DNA of 11,841 nucleotides from Candidatus Aenigmatarchaeota archaeon. Its GTDB lineage: Archaea; Aenigmatarchaeota; Aenigmatarchaeia; PWEA01. The notes beneath the pieces are model-generated. The model made no database searches and was not told the DNA's origin. It saw nothing but the letters and a program-made list of their open reading frames with translations. The DNA is taken from the NCBI GenBank assembly GCA_003550625.1, contig PUKU01000073.1:1-11841 (forward strand), read 5' to 3'. A program made the position numbers and the translations under genes. How positions within the stretch are numbered: the stretch's first letter is position 1; the number at the start of each line of letters is the position of its first letter. Below, piece after piece: positions 7,267 to 11,841 of the stretch.

Positions 7267-7284
7267 TCGGAGATGTGCAAAAAC

Positions 7285-7292
7285 TTTAAATA
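7285..7292 (+). promoter_or_regulatory. Probable distal promoter of ftsZ
   Basis: TTTAAATA within ACTTTAAATACC is the best archaeal TATA-like match in the gap before ftsZ. It predicts a transcript start near 7312-7316 and hence a leader of about 135 bases, unusually long in this window. A second weaker candidate is TGTATAAAG at 7314-7321. Confidence 0.4.
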
Positions 7293-7315
7293 CCTTTAAT
7301 TCACTTATTTCATGT

Positions 7316-7409
7316 ATAAAGCCGTATGTAGTCTCTAAAAACCAAGAGGCGCTCTCAGAGGCTTTATTTGACTCGTTTGACATCAAATGTATCATTTTTA
7401 GCTCAAACG
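7316..7409 (+). promoter_or_regulatory. Structured ftsZ leader with inverted repeats
   Basis: The leader contains two perfect inverted repeats: ATAAAGCC (7316-7323) with GGCTTTAT (7360-7367), and CGTTTGA (7374-7380) with TCAAACG (7403-7409). Inside the first lie short competing pairings among the CTCT and AGAG segments at 7333-7360. TTTG at 7376-7379 can alternatively pair with CAAA at 7384-7387. These may form RNA stems or DNA operator sites. Which of these, if any, is functional cannot be told from one sequence. Confidence 0.3.
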
Positions 7410-7436
7410 TGGTTTTAAAGGTAAAATAGTGTATGT

Positions 7437-7444
7437 GGAGGTGA
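7437..7444 (+). promoter_or_regulatory. Ribosome binding site of ftsZ
   Basis: GGAGGTGA matches the archaeal anti-Shine-Dalgarno sequence and sits five bases before the ATG at 7450. It decides the start against the upstream in-frame GTG at 7429. Confidence 0.85.
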
Positions 7445-7449
7445 GAAAT

Positions 7450-8562
7450 ATGACAGAAGCAAAGGAAATTCAAGGTCAGAACAACCAGATGACCCCACAT
7501 GAACCAGAGCTGGACCATGAGGTCGACGAGGATCTGAAAGAGATACTCGAATCAAGAAAGGCTGAGATCAAGGTAGCAGGAGTAGGTGGAGCAGGGGGCA
7601 ATACAATCTCAAGGATGACACAGGTCGGGATTGTGGGCGCAGAATCAATTGCTGTAAACACAGACGCACAGGACCTTCTTTACACCGACGCAGACGAAAA
7701 GCTACTGATAGGAAGAGAGATAACCCAAGGACTGGGTGCAGGAGCTGATCCGCAGATAGGTGAAGAGGCCGCAGAAGAGTCGATGCAGGACATAAAGGAA
7801 AGACTAGAAGGAAGCGATATGGTCTTTATAACATGTGGTCTCGGTGGAGGTACAGGCACGGGTGCAGCACCGGTTGTAGCCCAGACAGCACAGAAACTCG
7901 GAGCTCTGACCGTTGGAATTGTCACTCTTCCTTTCACAATGGAAGGTAAGCAGAGGAGAGCAAACGCCAGAAGAGGCCTCGAAAGGATGGAGAACGAAGT
8001 CGACACACTGATAGGCATTCCAAATGATAAGCTACTTGAGATAGTTCCAGATGTTTCAGTCACGACGGCCTTCAAGGTTGCAGACGAAATTCTGGTAAAC
8101 GCAGTCAAGGGAATTGCAGAGCTTGTAACGAAGCCAGGACTGGTGAACCTAGATTTCGCAGACATAAAGGCAGTTATGAAGAGCGGTGGTCTTGCGATGA
8201 TAGGAATGGGAGAATCCGACACAGAAAACAGATCACTAGAGGCAGTTGAAAAGGCTCTTACAAACCCTCTTCTCGACGTTGACATAGAAGGTGCAAACGG
8301 AGCACTCATAAATGTAACAGGAGGACCAGACAGCACGATCAGTGAAGCACAGGAAATAGTAGAAGCTGTATCAAGAAAACTGGACGACGAAGCAAAGGTG
8401 ATTTGGGGCTCACAGATAGTCGAGGAGTTAGGAGAAGCAATCAGGACCATGCTCATAGTCACTGGTGTAAAGTCATCTCAGATCTATGGACCAAAGAAGA
8501 CCTACAGTGAAGAAAAACAGAGAGAGATAGAAAAGATTCTGGGAATCGAATTTGTCGAATAG
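7450..8562 (+). CDS. ftsZ: Cell division GTPase FtsZ
   Basis: FtsZ is the tubulin-like GTPase that polymerises into the cytokinetic ring at midcell. The protein is 370 residues. After an acidic N-terminal arm of about 35 residues come VGGAGGN (45-51), the tubulin signature GGGTGTG (132-138) and the T7 synergy loop NLDFAD (233-238), whose acidic residues catalyse GTP hydrolysis in the neighbouring subunit. All key motifs are intact, so it should be an active FtsZ and not a CetZ. The C-terminus ends with a short helix and the hydrophobic-acidic LGIEFVE, a possible partner-binding peptide. It lies directly upstream of secE-spt5-ribosomal genes, as in many archaea. A long leader with inverted repeats precedes it and a stem-loop with a U-rich tract follows. 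It ends in TAG. Confidence 0.98.
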   Translation: MTEAKEIQGQNNQMTPHEPELDHEVDEDLKEILESRKAEIKVAGVGGAGGNTISRMTQVGIVGAESIAVNTDAQDLLYTDADEKLLIGREITQGLGAGADPQIGEEAAEESMQDIKERLEGSDMVFITCGLGGGTGTGAAPVVAQTAQKLGALTVGIVTLPFTMEGKQRRANARRGLERMENEVDTLIGIPNDKLLEIVPDVSVTTAFKVADEILVNAVKGIAELVTKPGLVNLDFADIKAVMKSGGLAMIGMGESDTENRSLEAVEKALTNPLLDVDIEGANGALINVTGGPDSTISEAQEIVEAVSRKLDDEAKVIWGSQIVEELGEAIRTMLIVTGVKSSQIYGPKKTYSEEKQREIEKILGIEFVE

Positions 8563-8565
8563 TCC

Positions 8566-8622
8566 CTTCCGGTTGTGGGGTGCAACGGGAGGACAACCCC
8601 CTATCTATTTATTTTTATCTTT
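8566..8622 (+). terminator. Stem-loop plus U-rich tract after ftsZ
   Basis: CTTCCGGTTG (8566-8575) pairs with CAACGGGAGG (8583-8592) around a 7-base loop, with one G-G mismatch and one wobble pair. An alternative pairing is GGTTGT (8571-8576) with ACAACC (8593-8598). The T-rich ATTTATTTTTATCTTT follows at about 8607-8622. Position and makeup suit termination of the ftsZ transcript before the secE promoter. Archaea rely mainly on the U tract, so the stem could have another role. Confidence 0.45.
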
Positions 8623-8640
8623 GCTTAACCTATGAGACAA

Positions 8641-8650
8641 TTTTTTAAAG
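8641..8650 (+). promoter_or_regulatory. Probable promoter of secE-spt5-rpl11
   Basis: TTTTTTAAAG is a TATA-like element about 28 bases before the ATG at 8674. It would give a leaderless secE message. It also argues against starting secE at the upstream in-frame ATG (8632), which lies before this element. Confidence 0.45.
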
Positions 8651-8673
8651 GTTGGGTTGTATTAAGAAATGGA

Positions 8674-8856
8674 ATGATGGATATGTCTATAAAGTCCACA
8701 CTAAAAAGTTATAGGAGGGTCTTGAAGGTAGCTACAAAGCCTTCAAGGGAGGAGTTTTTACAGACCTCGAAGATAACTGCGATAGGGATAATGGTTGTAG
8801 GAGCCATAGGTTTTGCAATATTCCTACTCTTTCACCTACCCGGAGCTTTAGTATGA
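8674..8856 (+). CDS. secE: Preprotein translocase subunit SecE (Sec61 gamma)
   Basis: SecE is the small essential subunit that clamps SecY in the protein-conducting channel of the cytoplasmic membrane. From the ATG at 8674 it is 60 residues, the usual archaeal size. An amphipathic N-terminal helix with the conserved YRRVLKVATKPSREEF is followed by one membrane span (about residues 35-54, IGIMVVGAIGFAIFLLF). Further in-frame ATGs at 8677 and 8683 are possible starts. The upstream one at 8632 would precede the predicted transcription start and add 14 residues not seen in the family. It lies immediately upstream of spt5 (13 bases), the classical archaeal pairing. It ends in TGA. Confidence 0.93.
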   Translation: MMDMSIKSTLKSYRRVLKVATKPSREEFLQTSKITAIGIMVVGAIGFAIFLLFHLPGALV

Positions 8857-8869
8857 TGAACGTGATAAT

Positions 8870-9310
8870 ATGCCTTTACTGACACTCAAAACGACCATAG
8901 GAAGGGAGTCCACTGTAATGAAGGATATAAAGGAAAGGATAGGAGCAGGTGGTTATGATATAAGAGCACTTGTACATCCCGGAGAACTGGAAGGCTATGT
9001 TATAATCGAAGGAAGCAGCAAGGACGTGAAGAAGGTAGTAAGAGATGTAAGACATGCCAAGGGTATAATATCAGATGACGTCGATATCAAAGATATAAGC
9101 CACTTCCTTGAGTCAAGGGAGATAGAGATAGAGGTCGAAAGAGGAGACATAGTCGAAGTAATAGGTGGGCCTTTTAAAGGTGAAAAAGGTAAGGTAACAA
9201 GAGTTGATGAAGCAAACTCCGAGGTCACCCTCGAACTCCTCGAGGCGACGGTTCCAATACCTGTGACCGTTGGGGTGGGTTCCGTAAAGATACAGGAAAG
9301 CGGTGATTAA
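8870..9310 (+). CDS. spt5: Transcription elongation factor Spt5 (NusG homologue)
   Basis: Spt5 binds the RNA polymerase clamp, raises processivity and links transcription with translation. Its 146 residues comprise the NGN domain (about 1-78, including EGYVIIEG at 41-48) and a KOW domain (about 90-122, RGDIVEVIGGPFKGEKGKV). This is the standard archaeal length. The start is supported by GTGAT at 8862-8866, three bases before the ATG, the same arrangement as before the FKBP gene. It ends in TAA one base before the rpl11 ATG, so Spt5 and L11 are made from one message with coupled translation. Confidence 0.97.
   Translation: MPLLTLKTTIGRESTVMKDIKERIGAGGYDIRALVHPGELEGYVIIEGSSKDVKKVVRDVRHAKGIISDDVDIKDISHFLESREIEIEVERGDIVEVIGGPFKGEKGKVTRVDEANSEVTLELLEATVPIPVTVGVGSVKIQESGD
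9302..9307 (+). promoter_or_regulatory. Ribosome binding site of rpl11
   Basis: GGTGAT lies in the last codons of spt5, four bases before the ATG at 9312. It decides this start over the in-frame GTG at 9303, which lies inside the site itself. Confidence 0.75.
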
Positions 9311-9311
9311 A

Positions 9312-10061
9312 ATGGCAGAAATAAATGCTTTAGTTGATGCAGGCGATGTTTCAGCAGGACCTCCATTAGGCCCACAACTAGGTCCGCTTGGAGTTAATAT
9401 AGGAGAAGTTGTATCAGAGATAAACAAGAAGACACAGGACTTTGAAGGGATGAAGATACCGGTCACGGTAAAGATCGACGATGAAACAAAGAAGTTTGAG
9501 ATAGAGGTGGGTACACCACCAACGTCAGCTATGATAAAGAGGGAGGCCAAGGTCGATAAGCTTTCTGCACATCCAAAAAGGGAGAAGGTAGCAGATCTCT
9601 TCATAGAACAGTGTATAAAGATAGCAAAGTCAAAGATGCCTGACCTAAACTGCACGGAGCTCAAATCTGCAGTAAAACAGGTGGTTGCATCATGTGTATC
9701 CTCTGGAATATTGGTTGAGGACAAAGATCCAAAGGAGGTTCTCGAGGAGATAGATAATGGTAAGTATGATGATGAGATAAAGAATGAGAAAACGGAGCTT
9801 ACAGAGGAGGAGAAGGAAGAAATAAGGAAAAAGAGGGAGGAGTTACAGAAAGAAATGAAGGAAAGAGAAGAGGAGTTCAGGAAGAAGGCAGAGGAGATAA
9901 TGAAACAGTTGGAGGCAGAGGAAAAAGAACTGGCAGAGGAAGAGAAGCTTTCAAGAAAGGAGAAGGTAAGCCGTATGGAGGCGGAGGACATACCATATGA
10001 AATAATAGTGGACTACATACCAGAGGAAGAGGAGGAAGAGGAAGGAGAAGGCGAGGATTAG
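9312..10061 (+). CDS. rpl11: Ribosomal protein L11 with a long charged C-terminal extension
   Basis: L11 binds the GTPase-associated centre of 23S rRNA at the stalk base and contacts translation factors. Residues 1 to about 157 are a normal archaeal L11. The proline-rich N-terminal AGPPLGPQLGPLGVNIG is at 15-31. The rRNA-binding C-terminal domain (about 67-155) ends at IDNGKYDDEI, where archaeal L11 usually stops. This protein runs on to 249 residues. The added ~92 residues are mostly E and K with heptad-like leucine spacing (about 158-217), predicted to be a long charged helix or coiled coil. A short ordered-looking EDIPYEIIVDYIP segment and a final run of seven glutamates with GEGED follow. 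The extension is in frame and codon use is like the rest, so it is not a frameshift artefact. It ends in TAG, and the rpl1 promoter overlaps the next bases. Confidence 0.96.
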   Translation: MAEINALVDAGDVSAGPPLGPQLGPLGVNIGEVVSEINKKTQDFEGMKIPVTVKIDDETKKFEIEVGTPPTSAMIKREAKVDKLSAHPKREKVADLFIEQCIKIAKSKMPDLNCTELKSAVKQVVASCVSSGILVEDKDPKEVLEEIDNGKYDDEIKNEKTELTEEEKEEIRKKREELQKEMKEREEEFRKKAEEIMKQLEAEEKELAEEEKLSRKEKVSRMEAEDIPYEIIVDYIPEEEEEEEGEGED

Positions 10062-10070
10062 ATTTAAATA
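10062..10070 (+). promoter_or_regulatory. Probable internal promoter for rpl1-rpl10-rpl12
   Basis: ATTTAAATA immediately follows the rpl11 stop and resembles an archaeal TATA box. It predicts a start near 10092 and a leader of about 45 bases that includes the hairpin before rpl1. In halobacteria an L1-L10-L12 transcript separate from L11 is established, which supports this reading. Confidence 0.45.
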
Positions 10071-10102
10071 GATTAAAGTAGAATTGAACAGACATCCGTT
10101 TA

Positions 10103-10124
10103 CTACCGTTGGTTCTGACGGTAG
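10103..10124 (+). promoter_or_regulatory. Hairpin touching the rpl1 ribosome site, possible L1 operator
   Basis: CTACCGT (10103-10109) pairs perfectly with ACGGTAG (10118-10124) around an 8-base loop that can gain one T-G pair. Its 3' arm ends inside the ribosome site AGGAGGTGA (10123-10131). Archaeal L1 represses its own mRNA by binding an rRNA-like structure at the start of the gene, so this is a natural place for such an operator. I could not match it base by base to the known L1 target, so the assignment is tentative. Confidence 0.4.
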
Positions 10125-10131
10125 GAGGTGA
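10123..10131 (+). promoter_or_regulatory. Ribosome binding site of rpl1
   Basis: AGGAGGTGA is a full match to the archaeal anti-Shine-Dalgarno sequence, five bases before the ATG at 10137. Its first two bases are in the 3' arm of the hairpin described above. Confidence 0.85.
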
Positions 10132-10136
10132 AATAG

Positions 10137-10769
10137 ATGGACAAGGAAGCAGTTGAAAAGATAGAAAGTATGCTGGAGAACAGCGAAGAAAGGAACTTCA
10201 TCCAGACAGTGGACCTCATAATTAACCTTGGAGACATTGATTTGAAGGATCCTGAAAACAGATTTTCAACTGATGTTGTACTTCCCAACGGAAGAGGCAA
10301 GAAAAGGAATGTATGTGTTATAGCGGATGCAAAGATAACCCAGGCCAAGAAGCTTGATGTAAACGTTATCTCAAAGGACGACCTTGAGGAGCTTGAAGGA
10401 AAAAGGGACAAGGCAAAGGAAATAGCAGATAAAAACGACTATTTCTTAGGTGAGGCTCCCCTTATGCCAAAGATAGGTCAGGTGCTTGGTCCTGTCCTGG
10501 GTCCAAGAGGTAAGATGCCCAATCCTTTCCCACCCGGTGCAGACCTCAAGAAAGTTTTGGGGAAGAGTCAGAATGCCATAACGATAAAGATCAGAGAAGA
10601 CAAAACACTACACTTCCCCGTCGGTACTGAAAATATGTCGTCGGAGGAGATCAAGGAAAATGCAGATGCGGTTGTTGAAAAGATAGGTTCAAATCTTCCA
10701 AAGGGATCCCAGCAGATAGACTCCGTCTACATAAAACTCACTATGTCCAAGCCTGAGAGGCTGATATGA
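10137..10769 (+). CDS. rpl1: Ribosomal protein L1
   Basis: L1 builds the mobile L1 stalk of the large subunit, which helps release of deacylated tRNA from the E site. In archaea it also represses translation of its own operon. The 210 residues match the usual archaeal size. GRGKKRNVCVIADAK lies near residues 51-65 and the L1 signature PKIGQVLGPVLGPRGKMPNP at about 110-129. Domain I is formed by both ends of the chain, including the C-terminal PKGSQQIDSVYIKLTMSKP. The start follows a strong ribosome site. The stop TGA overlaps the rpl10 ATG in the bases ATGA (10766-10769), implying coupled translation. Confidence 0.98.
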   Translation: MDKEAVEKIESMLENSEERNFIQTVDLIINLGDIDLKDPENRFSTDVVLPNGRGKKRNVCVIADAKITQAKKLDVNVISKDDLEELEGKRDKAKEIADKNDYFLGEAPLMPKIGQVLGPVLGPRGKMPNPFPPGADLKKVLGKSQNAITIKIREDKTLHFPVGTENMSSEEIKENADAVVEKIGSNLPKGSQQIDSVYIKLTMSKPERLI

Positions 10770-11635
10770 TGATCAGAAAATGGAAAAAGAAGGAGGTAGA
10801 GGAACTCAAGGAACTTTTTGAAGAGTACCCAGTTATAGGGGTTACGAGCATGTACAAGATACCAGGACCCCAGCTACAGGATATAAGAAAGGACCTCCAC
10901 GACAAGGCAAGAATAAGGATGTCAAGAAAGACTCTCATGAAGAGAGCTATAGACTCATCAGATGTAGAAGACCTCGAGGGATTAAAGGAAAGGCTCGTGG
11001 GCGAGGCAGCATTTATATTTACTGAGATGAACCCATTTAAGCTATACTCTTACCTACAGGAAAACAAAACATCCGCTCCCGCACAAGCAGGCGATATAGC
11101 ACCAAACGATATAACAGTACCGGCAGGTGGAACAGGAATAGATCCTGGACCTGCAATAGGAAAGCTACAAAATGCAGGGATAAAAACATCTATAGAAGAC
11201 GGTGAAATATGTGTTGTCAAAGACAGTAAGGTAGTGGAGGAAGGTGAAGAAATAACACATGACGTAGCAGCTGCTCTTAAAATGCTAGGCCTCAAGCCGA
11301 TGGAGATTGGTCTGAGCATTAAGTCGGTCTGGGAGGACGGACATATATTCGAACCTGATGATCTCAGAATCGATCTGGACGAGTACAGGGACAAGATTAT
11401 TTCATCGTACCAGATGGCCATGAACCTGTCGATAAATGCAGAGTACATAACAGATGAAAACATAGCCCTGCTTATCAAAAATGCATGGGCTGAGGCACGA
11501 TCACTTGCAATACAGAGCGAGTATACAACAGAGGAAACAGTTGAGGAGCTTTTAAGAATAAACGATTCAAAGGTAAAGGGCCTGAAGTCCAAGGTCGATG
11601 AACTGGAAACCGAAGTTTCCAAAACCGAAAATTGA
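10766..11635 (+). CDS. rpl10: Ribosomal protein L10 (P0 stalk base), shortened C-terminus
   Basis: L10/P0 anchors the stalk, binding 23S rRNA through its N-terminal domain and L12 dimers through C-terminal spine helices. The N-terminal domain (WKKKEVEELKELFEEYPVIGV, residues 6-26, to about 110) and the inserted domain (about 110-185) look normal. Two spine segments follow: SYQMAMNLSINAEYIT (214-229) and LLIKNAWAEARSLAIQSEYTT (235-255). The protein then ends after a charged helix, KVKGLKSKVDELETEV, at 289 residues. Typical archaeal P0 is about 330-350 residues, with a third L12-binding helix and an acidic Ala/Glu-rich tail ending in a Leu-Phe-Gly type motif. Neither is visible here, and the rpl12 ribosome site begins only 6 bases after the stop, so no coding room is hidden. 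The start is either the ATG at 10766 or the next one at 10769. Confidence 0.96.
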   Translation: MMIRKWKKKEVEELKELFEEYPVIGVTSMYKIPGPQLQDIRKDLHDKARIRMSRKTLMKRAIDSSDVEDLEGLKERLVGEAAFIFTEMNPFKLYSYLQENKTSAPAQAGDIAPNDITVPAGGTGIDPGPAIGKLQNAGIKTSIEDGEICVVKDSKVVEEGEEITHDVAAALKMLGLKPMEIGLSIKSVWEDGHIFEPDDLRIDLDEYRDKIISSYQMAMNLSINAEYITDENIALLIKNAWAEARSLAIQSEYTTEETVEELLRINDSKVKGLKSKVDELETEVSKTEN

Positions 11636-11641
11636 ATTTCC

Positions 11642-11649
11642 AGGAGGTG
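11642..11649 (+). promoter_or_regulatory. Ribosome binding site of rpl12
   Basis: AGGAGGTG lies eight bases before the ATG at 11658 in the short gap after rpl10. Its strength fits the need for several L12 copies per ribosome from one shared message. Confidence 0.8.
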
Positions 11650-11657
11650 TCAAAAAA

Positions 11658-11841
11658 ATGGAGTACATACAGTCCGCCCTGCTTCTACATTCGGCAGGCA
11701 AGGAGATAACAGAGGAAAACGTGACAAAGATCCTAGAAGCGGCAGGAATAGACGTAGAAGATTCTAGGGTAAAGTCCCTTGTAGCAGCACTCGAAGACGT
11801 AGACATAGAAGAAGCACTTGAAAGTGCCGCCATGCCAGCAG
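11658..11841 (+). CDS. rpl12: Ribosomal protein L12 (P1), 5' part
   Basis: This is the acidic stalk protein that forms dimers on L10 and recruits translation GTPases. The first 61 codons are present and the window end cuts the gene. They encode MEYIQSALLLHSAGKEITEEN, then KILEAAGIDVED, RVKSLVAALEDVDIEEAL and ESAAMPA. This is the complete archaeal P1 dimerisation and P0-binding domain, followed by the first residues of the hinge. The wording IDVEDSRVKSLVAALEDVDIEEA is closest, as far as I recall, to proteins of halophilic archaea. The functional acidic C-terminal tail is beyond the window, so it cannot be checked whether it carries the usual Leu-Phe-Gly ending. Confidence 0.97.
   Translation, partial: MEYIQSALLLHSAGKEITEENVTKILEAAGIDVEDSRVKSLVAALEDVDIEEALESAAMPA

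Noticed and set aside
7429..7449. An upstream GTG start for ftsZ.
   Set aside because: The strong GGAGGTGA site lies inside the added codons and is correctly spaced for the ATG at 7450.
7680..8462. A 260-codon antisense frame opposite ftsZ.
   Set aside because: It is a Ser/Pro-rich shadow of ftsZ codons with no recognisable domain.
8632..8673. An upstream ATG adding 14 residues to SecE.
   Set aside because: It lies before the TATA-like element, and the added residues are not part of the family.
9113..9991. A 292-codon antisense frame opposite spt5 and rpl11.
   Set aside because: It is very rich in Ser and Phe, the mirror image of Glu/Lys-rich coding sequence on the other strand. It has no promoter or ribosome site.
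1..11841. Genome-wide reassignment of TAG to an amino acid such as pyrrolysine.
   Set aside because: TAG is a natural end for at least six genes here. Reading through the FKBP or ftsZ TAG would add long unrelated tails over the next gene or the hairpin.
1..11841. CRISPR array, insertion sequence, integrase, toxin-antitoxin or defence genes.
   Set aside because: I saw no spaced direct repeats, no transposase or nuclease motifs and no terminal inverted repeats. The content is conserved core genes.

Overview
The window is archaeal chromosomal DNA. It encodes archaeal/eukaryotic-type PheRS and LeuRS, FtsZ, SecE, Spt5 and the L11-L1-L10(P0)-L12(P1) ribosomal stalk block. Promoters are TATA-like boxes sitting about 25-33 bases before start codons, and the best ribosome sites match the archaeal AGGAGGTGAT consensus. 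Proteins are short and rich in Glu and Lys. The L12 and PheT sequences look closest to those of halophilic lineages such as haloarchaea or nanohaloarchaea, so I lean towards an uncultured halotolerant, possibly DPANN-like, archaeon. That placement is a weak inference.

Layout. Bases 1-2294 (+) hold the 3' part of pheS and then pheT, which is interrupted by an in-frame TAG but otherwise continues perfectly in the same frame. A MinD/ParA-type ATPase (2291-3064, -) converges on pheT and overlaps its stop codon. Upstream of it on the same strand is tRNA-Arg(UCU) (3115-3192, -), with its own strong promoter. A divergent control region (3193-3441) contains a likely 32-residue membrane micro-protein and the leuS promoter. 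leuS fills 3442-6291 (+). It is followed by a long-type SlyD-like FKBP prolyl isomerase and an overlapping small membrane-anchored protein with four cysteines.

From 7267 on, a structured leader precedes ftsZ. A hairpin and U-rich tract follow ftsZ, and then comes the conserved archaeal string secE - spt5 - rpl11 - rpl1 - rpl10 - rpl12, with rpl12 cut by the window end. A second promoter and a hairpin touching the ribosome site lie before rpl1, a natural place for L1 autoregulation. The genes cover aminoacylation, folding, cell division, membrane protein export, transcription elongation and the ribosomal GTPase stalk.

Most gene content is ordinary core machinery. The unusual points are the amber codon in pheT, a charged coiled-coil and acidic C-terminal extension of about 90 residues on L11, an L10/P0 that lacks the usual acidic C-terminal tail and probably the third L12-binding helix, a LeuRS whose KMSKS loop reads KVSAS, and the small membrane proteins. 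I found no mobile element, CRISPR array or defence system.
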